Shown piece by piece: positions 9,171 to 17,331 of a DNA stretch of 64,000 nucleotides. The notes under the pieces are model-generated. The model did no database searches. It was not told the origin of the DNA and worked only from the letters and a program-made list of their open reading frames with translations. Positions within the stretch are counted from its first letter, which is position 1; each line of letters begins with the position of its first letter. The position numbers and the translations under genes are program-made. Source of the DNA: Kiritimatiellia bacterium (GTDB lineage Bacteria > Verrucomicrobiota > Kiritimatiellia > JAFGHX01). The stretch is taken from contig JAFGHX010000167.1 in NCBI GenBank assembly GCA_016929905.1, forward strand, positions 1 through 64,000, given 5' to 3'.

Positions 9171-10319
9171 CTACTTGCGTTTGGCGAACGCCGCGAGCCG
9201 GCGCACCCCTTCGCGCAGCGTTTCGTCGCCCGTCGCGAAGCATATCCGCACGGTCCGCGCGGCGTTGCGGCCGAACGTCTCGCCCGGTGCGACGGCGACG
9301 TGCCGGGTCTTCAGCAGTTCGAGCGCGAAGGCCATCGAGTCCGTTCCCGTCGCGCCGATGTCGACCAGGCAGTAGAACGCGCCCTGCGGGAGGAAGTGGC
9401 GGATCCCGGCGGCTTGGAGTTCCTCTCGAACGATCTCCCGCCGCCTCGCATAAGCCTGCACCATTTCCCGGACATGGCGCCGGTCGAGAGCCAGGGCGGC
9501 CCGGGCGGCGGCCTGCGACACGCTCGAGGCGCACGCGACGTAGACTTCCTGCAGTTTAGTGATCTGGGGCGCGAGCTCGGGCGGGGCGGCCAGATAGCCG
9601 ATCCGCCAGCCGGTCATCGCATAGGTTTTCGAGAAGCTGTAGATCCCTACGGTGAACGCGCGGCTGTCCTCGCGCAGGAAGGAGGGGCAGGAATCCACGT
9701 ACAGGATGTCTTCGTAACACTCGTCGGAGACGATGAGCAGGTTGTGCTGCCGGGCCAGGTCGACGAGACCGGCCACGTTCTCGGCGCTGATCACGGCGCC
9801 CGTCGGGTTGGCGGGCGAATTCACGAGCAGCGCCTTGGTCCTGTCCGTGATTCGCGGCTCGATGCACCGCCGCTCGGGCTGGTATCCGGTGTCGGCGGAC
9901 AGGTCGTACGTCACGGCCGTCCCACCGGCACAGATCGTCTGCATGGCGTAATTGGGCCAACCCGGATTGGGGACCAGCACCTCGTCGCCCGGCTCGAGGA
10001 TCGCCTCGAGCGTCGTGGCCAGAGCGCCCATCCCGCCGGTGGTGACGACGATCTCCCGCGGGGATACGGCGACGCCCTTGCTCGTCGTGAGGTGTGCGGC
10101 CAGATCCCGGCGAAGCTCCTGGACGCCGGCGTTTGGCGTGTACGTCGTGCGGCCCTGCCGGATGGCCTCGATCGCCGCCTCGCAGATCGGCGCGGGGGTC
10201 GGGAAGTCCGGCTTGCCGATCTCCAGGTGAATCACGTCCTCGATGCCCTGCGCGGCATCGAACAGCACACGAATACCCGCCTGCTTCAGATCCCGGATCC
10301 GCTTTGCCGTGAACGCCAT
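9171..10319 (-). CDS. Class I/II PLP aminotransferase (aspartate aminotransferase-like)
   Basis: This 382-residue enzyme is a fold-type I pyridoxal-phosphate aminotransferase. Recognisable residues are Asn171 in NSPANPTG, Asp199 and Tyr202 in VSDECYED, the PLP Lys231 in SFSKTYAMTGWRIGY and Arg239. Length and motifs fit aspartate/aromatic aminotransferases. It is flanked by a palindromic element on one side and a 45-bp gap on the other, without the tight overlaps common elsewhere. It may therefore be a metabolic gene that entered the locus. It could supply an amino donor or amino acid for decoration of the polymer; its substrate cannot be assigned. Confidence 0.85.
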   Translation of the reverse strand: MAFTAKRIRDLKQAGIRVLFDAAQGIEDVIHLEIGKPDFPTPAPICEAAIEAIRQGRTTYTPNAGVQELRRDLAAHLTTSKGVAVSPREIVVTTGGMGALATTLEAILEPGDEVLVPNPGWPNYAMQTICAGGTAVTYDLSADTGYQPERRCIEPRITDRTKALLVNSPANPTGAVISAENVAGLVDLARQHNLLIVSDECYEDILYVDSCPSFLREDSRAFTVGIYSFSKTYAMTGWRIGYLAAPPELAPQITKLQEVYVACASSVSQAAARAALALDRRHVREMVQAYARRREIVREELQAAGIRHFLPQGAFYCLVDIGATGTDSMAFALELLKTRHVAVAPGETFGRNAARTVRICFATGDETLREGVRRLAAFAKRK

Positions 10320-10364
10320 GGCTGCCTCCGTAGTCGTTTGCTCCTCGAAAGCTGCAACGAAGAA

Positions 10365-11381
10365 TCAGTACCGGATCCAACCGGGGAACAGCAACTTGCC
10401 CTCGAACCGCCGAAACGCGTCGCCCACCTCGGCCTGTATCCGGCGCAGGCGGAACGGGTCGAAGGACGTCCTGGGGTTCACGCCGTGCGCATAGGTGCAG
10501 GCGCAGCGGTATCCTTCGTCCTTCAGCGCCTGTACGATCCGGGCCGAGACGCCCGCGGGGCTGCCGACCGGATAGGCGAACGCATGAATCGGTTGTCCCG
10601 TGTGCCGCTCCAACTGGGCCTTCGACTCGCGCAGTTCGGCCCGGAGCATCTCGTCGTCTTCGAGCTTGTCCAGGAGCGGATGCGTCACGGTGTGGCTGCC
10701 CAGTTCCATGTTCTCAGCCGCCAGGTGCCGGATGTCCGCCCAGCTCATGAAGAGCGGGCCGCCGTGCGACGCGGAAAGGGCCCCGCACTGTTCCCGCAGT
10801 CGGCTCAGCATAGCCAACCGCGCGGCATTCGTCGAGGTCTTCGCGGCATGCACGAACGCCGAGACGGCACGCGCCCGTTCGGCGTCGGATGCAAGCGAAA
10901 GGCGGCCGAGCGAGGGATGGTCGAGGTGACCGGCATCCTGCCCGCCGCATCGTATGAGGGCGTTGATCTCGTCCCACCAGGGCAGCCGGTCCGTATCGAC
11001 GTATCCCGTGCTCACGAAGAACGTGGCCTTCACGCCATGTTTGAGCAGGATCGGCAACACGACGTCGTGATTGTCTTTGTACCCGTCGTCGAACGTGATG
11101 ATCAACGGGTTCCGGTGTCCGTTCAGTCCGTGCCCCACAAGGTCACGAAAGGAGACGACATCGAAATGGCGCCGCACGAAGGCGAGCTCGCGTTCGAATT
11201 CCGCGGGCGTACAACTGACGACTTCACGGTCGAAACAGAAGTCGGCCGGCACGCCGGGCAGGACCCTGTGGTACGCCAGGATCGTGAGGGTGCGGCCCGG
11301 CATCGCGCGCAGCCACGCGCGGCGCAACGCCGTGGCGCCGGCGGCACGCAGCCCGGTCAGCAGGAGGTGGCTCTTACGCAT
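10365..11381 (-). CDS. Polysaccharide deacetylase (NodB domain)
   Basis: This 338-residue CE4-type protein resembles the longer deacetylases of exopolysaccharide loci. It has the early AYHRV motif (His38), the metal motif TFDDGYKDNH with Asp98 and Asp99, a central insertion of about 80 residues, the second histidine motif GSHTVTHP, and AYPVGSPAG as motif 3. A basic, weakly hydrophobic N-terminus (MRKSHLLLTG) could act as an anchor. The ATG at 11381 overlaps the upstream acyltransferase by 25 bases. It probably de-N-acetylates the polymer or a lipid-linked intermediate. Paralogues lie at 4446 and 35065. Confidence 0.85.
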   Translation of the reverse strand: MRKSHLLLTGLRAAGATALRRAWLRAMPGRTLTILAYHRVLPGVPADFCFDREVVSCTPAEFERELAFVRRHFDVVSFRDLVGHGLNGHRNPLIITFDDGYKDNHDVVLPILLKHGVKATFFVSTGYVDTDRLPWWDEINALIRCGGQDAGHLDHPSLGRLSLASDAERARAVSAFVHAAKTSTNAARLAMLSRLREQCGALSASHGGPLFMSWADIRHLAAENMELGSHTVTHPLLDKLEDDEMLRAELRESKAQLERHTGQPIHAFAYPVGSPAGVSARIVQALKDEGYRCACTYAHGVNPRTSFDPFRLRRIQAEVGDAFRRFEGKLLFPGWIRY

Positions 11382-12538
11382 CTTGCGCCCCGGCTCAGCA
11401 GCCGCCGCACGCGCCTGTAGGGCGGGGCGACCCGGTCTTTGGCCCGCGCGAGCGATCGGCACAGGGTCTGCTTCCAGCCCTTACGTCGCAGCAGCACGGA
11501 TGTGAGCGGCACCCCGAGGTCCGTCCAACGGTACTTGTAGGATTCCGCGCCGCCTTTCAGGAAATGGAACTCCCGGATTCCGTCGGTGACGGCCTGTTCA
11601 ATAATGAAGGACAGGCACACATTCCCGGGACTCAGTTCTCCGAACCGCTCGATGTCCATTCCGGAATTGTAGTAGAACAGCGCGTCGGCGTGGCGAAGCA
11701 GATAGTAGAGCGCGACCGGCTCGCCGTCCAGTTCGAGCCACGACACCTGCACGCCGCCTCTTTCGGAAAGCCGTGCCGTGACGGCTTCCAGGAACCGGCT
11801 GAAATGGGAACTGGCGAAACAGCCCGGCTTGCCCGCCGCCTGCCAACGCAGCCGGTGCAGGCGTACGAACTCGGGGAACATGCGCCTGATCTCCGGCAGG
11901 GCGAGCGCCGAACGGAATGCGGCCGCGCCGCGCGTCTCGAACTGGCGCCGTTTGGACCGGAGCTGCTTCCTGCCGTTGCGGCTCAGGCTCGCCAGGTAGG
12001 CGTCCCAGGAGTCCGGCAGCCGGATGTAAGGCGCCTGGCCGGGCCTGGATTCCGAGGACACCAACCCGCGCGACGCCAGGCGTTCGGCAAGCTGCGTGGC
12101 GGCCGCGCCGATGTCTGTGCGCACGTCGCGCGCGAGCAGTTCCTCCCAATCCGCGTGCTGTGCCAGATAGTCCGCCAGGCCGGCCACGACCTCCTCGCGG
12201 CGGTCGGGCGAAACGATCACGTCAAGATATTCGGAGCACGTCTCGTCCGCCTCGGGTTCCCCGGTCCCCAGGAACTCGAGCCGCACACGCGAGATGCCGA
12301 ACTGGGAAAAGGGGCGGAGCACGAGGGGCGCGAGCCCCGCCAGCGAGCCGTTGGCGTGCCGCGCGGCGAGCAGGCACAACTCGCGCGTGACGCCGCAGGT
12401 TCGATACGTCTCCCACCAGGTGTAGAGCCACTCCCACGTGAGCATGGGGGAGTTGCTCGCCGATGCGGCGAGCAACCCGTTCCACTCTTCGCGCATTTGC
12501 GCGAATTCCTGTTCCGAGAGGCGTGTGACGGCAATCAT
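11357..12538 (-). CDS. FemAB/BioF2-like GNAT acyltransferase
   Basis: The 393-residue protein is a second BioF2-like GNAT/FemAB-type acyltransferase, of the kind annotated Acetyltransf_6 in cellulose and exopolysaccharide clusters. A conserved N-terminal layout (LTWEWLYTWWETY) is followed by LRSKRRQFETRGAAAF and the C-terminal catalytic half: VSWLELDGEPVALYYLLRH, then LSPGNVCLSFIIEQAVTDG, and FLKGGAESYKYRWTD. The ATG at 12538 overlaps the methyltransferase stop by four bases. Similarity to the protein at 3250-4449 is in architecture rather than obvious identity. It probably acylates a sugar amine, but neither donor nor acceptor can be seen. Confidence 0.72.
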   Translation of the reverse strand: MIAVTRLSEQEFAQMREEWNGLLAASASNSPMLTWEWLYTWWETYRTCGVTRELCLLAARHANGSLAGLAPLVLRPFSQFGISRVRLEFLGTGEPEADETCSEYLDVIVSPDRREEVVAGLADYLAQHADWEELLARDVRTDIGAAATQLAERLASRGLVSSESRPGQAPYIRLPDSWDAYLASLSRNGRKQLRSKRRQFETRGAAAFRSALALPEIRRMFPEFVRLHRLRWQAAGKPGCFASSHFSRFLEAVTARLSERGGVQVSWLELDGEPVALYYLLRHADALFYYNSGMDIERFGELSPGNVCLSFIIEQAVTDGIREFHFLKGGAESYKYRWTDLGVPLTSVLLRRKGWKQTLCRSLARAKDRVAPPYRRVRRLLSRGARCVRATSC

Positions 12539-13356
12539 CGATCCGCGCGCGGTTCCTCGCAACCCGTTCGTCGCCGGGCCACGTAGTAGATCCAAGGCGT
12601 GTGAACGTCGGACTGCGGCACGTCGAGCGCCTGCCCGCCTTCGTCGTAAAGCTCAACGGTCTCGAAACCGGCTTCCCGCAGCTGCTCCACCTGCATGCGC
12701 TTGTCGACGTAGTAGGTCAGAAGCGAGTAGGCTTCCGCCGCGTCGTTGAGGATCGCGTAGGTTTGGGCAAAGACCTGCCGTCGCCGGTTGCGGAGATGGT
12801 TGCGCGTCTGGATGAGGAAGTATTTGACACGGCGGGCCATGCGCGCGGGCGCGAGGGTCCACGCCAGGCAAGGCACGGCCCGCGCATCGGTGTAGTTACG
12901 GTTGTGCGAGGAAAAAACAAAAAGCCCCGCCGGCGCCAGCACGCGGCGGACTTCATCCAAGGTCGTCAGCCGCTCCGCGTGGTCCAGATAGTCGATACTG
13001 TTTTCGGAGCAGAGCACGAAATCGAACGCCGCGTCGCCAAAAATCGACATGTCGCGCATGTCGCATTGCAGGACGCGGACGCCGGGATACTTCCTTCGGC
13101 ATTCCTCCACCATGCCGGCGGAGTAGTCGATGGCCGTGTAGAGGTCCGAATAATCCGTCAGGACGGCGGTTGTCCGGCCTGTACCGCACGCCACGTCCAG
13201 GATGCGTTTTCCGGCGAGCCGGGCCTTGTGTTTCTCGAAGATCAACGACTCGGCCCTGCGTACGGACAGCGTGGACCGGCTGTACCTGGCGACCGTACCG
13301 GCGCTTTCCCAGACCGCCCTGTTGAGTTCGCGCAAGGGTGTGGCGGCAGTCGTCAG
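12535..13356 (-). CDS. Class I SAM-dependent methyltransferase, probable CTG start
   Basis: The 273-residue protein carries SAM-binding motif I ILDVACGTGRTTAVL, the acidic loop AIDYSAGMVEECR, VLQCDMRDMSIF, and FDFVLCSENSIDYLDH, all typical of class I methyltransferases. No ATG, GTG or TTG lies close behind the upstream gene. The best start is CTG at 13356, which makes a CTGA four-base overlap like its neighbours and has GGGAG just upstream. TTG at 13335 (266 residues) is the alternative, with no visible ribosome-binding site. It is likely to act on a sugar of the polymer; its target is unknown. Confidence 0.75.
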   Translation of the reverse strand: MTTAATPLRELNRAVWESAGTVARYSRSTLSVRRAESLIFEKHKARLAGKRILDVACGTGRTTAVLTDYSDLYTAIDYSAGMVEECRRKYPGVRVLQCDMRDMSIFGDAAFDFVLCSENSIDYLDHAERLTTLDEVRRVLAPAGLFVFSSHNRNYTDARAVPCLAWTLAPARMARRVKYFLIQTRNHLRNRRRQVFAQTYAILNDAAEAYSLLTYYVDKRMQVEQLREAGFETVELYDEGGQALDVPQSDVHTPWIYYVARRRTGCEEPRADR

Positions 13357-14306
13357 TGTCCGCTCCCGCCGGTATCGTCCCGGCGCGGGGAACGCACCAG
13401 GATGGTGGCCAGCAATCCCAAGCGCCAAAGCGGCTTGCTTTCCTCGACCTTGATCCGTCCGGGCCAGAGCAGCCAGGAGCAGAGCAGCCATCGCAGCGCG
13501 CAGCCGCGCGCGCCGTTGTGCCAGACGCCCCAGGCGGCCTCGACGTAGAGGGTGGCCTGCCGTCTGCGCCTGTACCGGCGGTAGGGATGCAGGACGCCCT
13601 GCGGCCCGAACGCCTTCTCGACGACACGCAGCGATTCGCGGAGAAAGGGCCGGGAATTCATGGACAGGCTGCCGGCGTGCGCCCGATACCGGGCCATCGG
13701 CGCGCGGATCTTGACGATGCGGCCGGCGGCAGCCACCCGCATCCAGAGTTCGTAGTCTTCCGGTCCTCTGAACTGCTCGTCGAACCCGCCGAGCCTCGAC
13801 AGGACGCTCTTTCTGGCGAGCACGGTCAACGTATCGACGGGCGTCCTGTCGATGAAGTCCCGCAAGACGATGTCCATACAGTGTTCCTTGCCAACGTCGA
13901 CCCGGGCCACGTCGGAATCGGAGAATCCGACGTAGTCCCCACAGAGGAGGGCGGCATCGGGGAAGAATGAGAGCGCCCGGCACTCGTCCTCCAGCGCCCA
14001 GGGCAACCAGGCGTCGTCGGCGTCGAGGAACGCGATCCATTCGCCTTTGGCCTCCCGGATGCCGCGGTTCCGGGCGGCGGCGGGCCCGGAATTGACTTCC
14101 AGCCTCAGTATCCGGGCAGCCGGGTAATGCGAGACCGTGCGCTGCGCGATGTCGAAGGTGCCGTCCGTCGACGCGTCGTCGACGACGAGAATCTCGAAAT
14201 CGCGGAACGTCTGGGCCAGCACGGAGCGCAGCGCTTCGGCAATCGTGGCTGCCGCATTGTAGGCGGGCATCACAACGCTTACGAAGGGCGGACGCGAGTC
14301 GCTCAT
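13353..14306 (-). CDS. GT2-family glycosyltransferase
   Basis: This 317-residue protein is an inverting GT-A enzyme of family GT2. The N-terminal nucleotide-binding half has VSVVMPAYNAAATI, VVDDASTDGT with Asp43-Asp44 and the DxD-type metal motif FLDADDAW at 93-100. The acceptor-side motif GPEDYELWMR contains the probable catalytic acid. The C-terminal 80 residues are basic with short hydrophobic stretches and may touch the membrane. It begins at an ATG that overlaps the upstream membrane-protein stop by four bases. It would transfer one sugar of the repeat unit in the cytoplasm. Confidence 0.87.
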   Translation of the reverse strand: MSDSRPPFVSVVMPAYNAAATIAEALRSVLAQTFRDFEILVVDDASTDGTFDIAQRTVSHYPAARILRLEVNSGPAAARNRGIREAKGEWIAFLDADDAWLPWALEDECRALSFFPDAALLCGDYVGFSDSDVARVDVGKEHCMDIVLRDFIDRTPVDTLTVLARKSVLSRLGGFDEQFRGPEDYELWMRVAAAGRIVKIRAPMARYRAHAGSLSMNSRPFLRESLRVVEKAFGPQGVLHPYRRYRRRRQATLYVEAAWGVWHNGARGCALRWLLCSWLLWPGRIKVEESKPLWRLGLLATILVRSPRRDDTGGSGH

Positions 14307-15862
14307 ATGTCGTATTCCGGCGGCGCCGAGTCCGCCGCCGGCCCGTAGATCAGGAAGGGGTGCCGCGTATAGACGGAACCGGCAAACGCCGTGCCGTGAT
14401 AGACGAGTTTCCGGCCGGTCAGCGGGCGGCTGTCCACGGAATTGAGGATGTCGACATACCGCGGCGTCAGCAGCAGCCAGGCGTCCGGCGCGACCTGTAT
14501 GCCGCGATCATGGTGAAAAAAAGGCAACGGTGTGAACTCGAGCCCGGCGTCTCTGGCCACGATGAAGTAGATGGGATCGCCCATGACGACGGCGCCCGGC
14601 GGCACGTGCCGTCTGAATTCCTCCGCCAACGGCCGTTTGTCAAACACGCGGTAGAACAGGACGACCTCCCGGAACCGCAAGGCGTTCCAGGCAAGGCTGG
14701 GCAGCCAGGCCAGGAGCAAGAGCCCGGCCCAAACGCCTGCCGCGCGCATACGCCGCGAGGCGAACCCGCGCGTTTCCAGGCATGCGGCCAGGCCGACAAC
14801 GGGCCAGACCGTAAAGAACACGAAGTAATAGTCGCACATGGGTGAGGCCACGAACAGCACCAGCCCGCCCAGCGCGAAGCACCACGCGACGGGCGCCACC
14901 GCCTCACGGTTCCGTGCCGGCGCCAGGCTGCGCCACCGGCGGATTGTCCCGCCGCAAAGGAGGGGCAACACGACGAGAGATGTCGCGATCAGAGCCAGGT
15001 ACCAGAACCGCGGCCAATCGGTTCCGGCAATCAAGTCCTGCAGCTCAACCGACCGGCCGGGCGCCGCAAGGACGGCGCCGAATGACACGCTCCAGACAAA
15101 CTGCCGGAAGGCCGCCTGCACGTCCGCGCGCCAGCAGTAGAGGACCAACCCGATGACCGGCAGGACGCCTGCGCCCATGGCCAGGGCAGCGGGGATCAGC
15201 CGCGAGCGCGGCAGCCGCAACAGAAGCACCAGACACACGACCCATCCGAAATGCGCCGCAGACGGCTGGAATCCTGCCGCCATTCCCACGCCGAAACTGG
15301 CGAGCGCAGCCGAAACCAGAAGACGGCGCGAACGGCCGCCAGTATCCGCTGCACTGTCGAGCGCCGTGAGCACGGCGGCGAACGCGACAATCACAAAGAA
15401 GAGGCTGAGCCCCTCGGGCCTGCCCTGCGTGATTTCCAACAGAGACGCGTCTCCCAGCCACGCCACGCCCAGAGCAAGCGCCGTGCGGTACAGGCCGCGG
15501 CGCAAGAGCATGAGCCCGAGCAACAGGATGCCGGCATGCGCGGCGGCGTATCTCGGAATCCGGCAGGCAAAATGGCTCACGCCCAGCCATCTGAAGATCA
15601 GCACCTGAAAATCCTTCAAGAACGGCCCGTGGTACGCCCATACGGCGTCGTGATACGGCGCCTGGGAGTGATGAACGTAGCCCGGGTTCCGGCCGTCGAT
15701 CTGGCGCACGGCCGCGGCGTGAAAGAACGGCTCATCGACATAGAAAGGCGGATAGCGGTCCAGCGACAGCCCGAAACTGAGGAACCCCAGCGCGACCAGT
15801 GCCGCGAACACGGGATAGGACCAGCGCGGGCTCTGCGATGTCGTCCTTTCTTCGTGGGTCAC
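14303..15862 (-). CDS. Polytopic GT-C (GT39-like) membrane protein
   Basis: The 519-residue membrane protein has a GT39-like design. A first helix (about 17-34) is followed by a periplasmic loop with Asp43-Glu44 (FYVDEPFFHAAAVRQ). Eight or more further helices come next, then a C-terminal soluble part containing HDRGIQVAPDAWLLLTPR. The acidic pair matches the catalytic position of polyprenyl-phosphate-sugar transferases. The start is GTG at 15862, making a GTGA overlap with the beta-helix gene upstream. It probably adds a sugar on the periplasmic face; donor and acceptor are unknown. Confidence 0.72.
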   Translation of the reverse strand: MTHEERTTSQSPRWSYPVFAALVALGFLSFGLSLDRYPPFYVDEPFFHAAAVRQIDGRNPGYVHHSQAPYHDAVWAYHGPFLKDFQVLIFRWLGVSHFACRIPRYAAAHAGILLLGLMLLRRGLYRTALALGVAWLGDASLLEITQGRPEGLSLFFVIVAFAAVLTALDSAADTGGRSRRLLVSAALASFGVGMAAGFQPSAAHFGWVVCLVLLLRLPRSRLIPAALAMGAGVLPVIGLVLYCWRADVQAAFRQFVWSVSFGAVLAAPGRSVELQDLIAGTDWPRFWYLALIATSLVVLPLLCGGTIRRWRSLAPARNREAVAPVAWCFALGGLVLFVASPMCDYYFVFFTVWPVVGLAACLETRGFASRRMRAAGVWAGLLLLAWLPSLAWNALRFREVVLFYRVFDKRPLAEEFRRHVPPGAVVMGDPIYFIVARDAGLEFTPLPFFHHDRGIQVAPDAWLLLTPRYVDILNSVDSRPLTGRKLVYHGTAFAGSVYTRHPFLIYGPAADSAPPEYDI

Positions 15863-17079
15863 GGATGCGCCTCCTGCCGCCAGCCGGCATGTTGTGCCAG
15901 GGCCGGCGAGTCGAGCTGCAGGCGGAAGTCGGCCTTGTCGGCCGCCACAAACAGAGGATCAGCCGCCACGGATACCGCGTCGTTCCCCGTTCGGGCCTGC
16001 CAGTCGCGCAGCGTCCGGTTCCGCCAGCCGAGCCGGATCGCCGCGTGGGATCCGGGTGCGAAGAACACGTTGTTTTCGCTCTTCAGGCCGGCGACCGACT
16101 CGGCCGCGACCCTGAACGCCGGGCCGGCGCCACAGACCAGGATGTTGTGCGTCACGGTATGGTTCGCCCCGCCGGCCAGGTACAGGCCGAACCGGCCGCG
16201 GCCCGCGCCGAAGCGGACCGTATTGTTGGAGAAGACGTTCTGCGCGCCGAACCGGACGCCGTCGTGGCGGAAGGTCACGATCCCGCCGGCATGATTGCCA
16301 TAGACCAGATTGCCGCGCACGATCGCCCGCTCCACGCCGTCCATGTTGATCGCGGCGCCGCCCGCCCGGCCGTTTCCGGAAACGACATTCCACTCGAGCA
16401 ACGCGCCCGTGATCATTCCGTCGCCGCCTTCGTGACGGTCGCCGTTCAGATGGATGCCGCACCCGGCGTTGTCGCGGATCGTGCAGCGCCGCACGACGGG
16501 GTGATCGGTCGTGCTGAAGTAGACGCCGTGCTCGCGCCGAGTGCCCTGGACCCGGCACGCCTCGACGGCGATACGGTCGCACAGGCAGGTCTGAATGCCC
16601 CACGTCCCACTGTCCGTCACCACGCAATCGCGCACGGTGATATCCTGCGACCCGTTCACAACGATGCCGGCGCGCGAGGCCCGGCGTACCTGCAGCGTCT
16701 CGATCCGGACATGCGCACAGCCGCCGTACAGCAGAATACCGTCGCGCCCGCCGGGCTCAATGATTACCGGCAGGAAAACGTCACCGCCGGGCTGCCGAAC
16801 GGGATCGGCCTCGCCGGTCTTCTGCCGCCGGCCGTTTACCGAGCCCCGTTCGCCCCGGATGACGATCGGGTTGGCCGCGTTCCCGCGCAGCCCGCCGAGT
16901 TCGATGCTCTCCCGGTACAGCCCCGCCCGCAAAAGCAATGCGTCGCCCGGCTTCAGTTGCTTCGCCGTGGCGGCCACGGACTGCCCGGGCTGCACCGCGT
17001 ATTCCGCCCCGCCGACGCCGGCGACGCCCAGGCCCCACGCGCCCGCCGCTGAGAGCACGAACGCTGTGCGACGGATCAT
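15859..17079 (-). CDS. Secreted right-handed parallel beta-helix protein
   Basis: The 406-residue protein has a signal peptide (basic start, hydrophobic core, cleavage near VGGAEYAV at about 25) and then successive beta-helix turns. Typical repeats such as NPIVIRGERGSVNG, GIVVNGSQDITVRDC and NAGCGIHLNG are rich in Asn, Gly and Val. This fold is shared by pectate lyases, alginate epimerases and polysaccharide hydrolases. In this locus it could trim or epimerise the exported polymer in the periplasm; no active site can be assigned safely. The ATG at 17079 gives the best signal peptide, and a GTG at 17109 is possible. Confidence 0.7.
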   Translation of the reverse strand: MIRRTAFVLSAAGAWGLGVAGVGGAEYAVQPGQSVAATAKQLKPGDALLLRAGLYRESIELGGLRGNAANPIVIRGERGSVNGRRQKTGEADPVRQPGGDVFLPVIIEPGGRDGILLYGGCAHVRIETLQVRRASRAGIVVNGSQDITVRDCVVTDSGTWGIQTCLCDRIAVEACRVQGTRREHGVYFSTTDHPVVRRCTIRDNAGCGIHLNGDRHEGGDGMITGALLEWNVVSGNGRAGGAAINMDGVERAIVRGNLVYGNHAGGIVTFRHDGVRFGAQNVFSNNTVRFGAGRGRFGLYLAGGANHTVTHNILVCGAGPAFRVAAESVAGLKSENNVFFAPGSHAAIRLGWRNRTLRDWQARTGNDAVSVAADPLFVAADKADFRLQLDSPALAQHAGWRQEAHP

Positions 17080-17152
17080 GCGGGTATTGATCAAGAGTCG
17101 GACACGCACGCCGACCGGTCTCCATTCGTGACTGCCGCACCGTAGCGCCGAG

Positions 17153-17307
17153 CGAATGCGGGCCGCGCCCGCCGACTTGTCGTGCCATAGTCCCGGGGCG
17201 TCTGCGCCGCGGGACGGCGGCGGAAGCTATCTGAACGAATGCGGGCCGCGCCCGCCGAAGCCTTGGCGAATGCGGGCCGCGCCCGCCGAAGCCTTGGCGA
17301 AGGCGGG
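17153..17307. repeat. Tandem 31-bp GC-rich repeats between genes
   Basis: Two perfect 31-bp units (cgaatgcgggccgcgcccg, continuing ccgaagccttgg) stand head to tail at 17236-17266 and 17267-17297. The first 23 bp of the unit occur again at 17153-17175, and a partial unit follows at 17298-17307. Just beyond, ttcattcgtggttcc resembles the right end of the palindromic element at 8993-9150. No gene is seen in bases 17080-17331. Units of this 'aagccttggcgaaggcggg' kind look like a dispersed genome repeat. Confidence 0.8.
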
Positions 17308-17331
17308 TTCATTCGTGGTTCCGCCCTCACC

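Noticed and set aside
9171..10319. Aminotransferase as part of the amino-sugar pathway
   Set aside because: It is of the aspartate-aminotransferase type, not DegT, and has no overlaps with neighbours, so direct sugar amination is unlikely.
17236..17297. Possible CRISPR repeats
   Set aside because: The 31-bp units touch each other with no spacers, and no cas gene is nearby.
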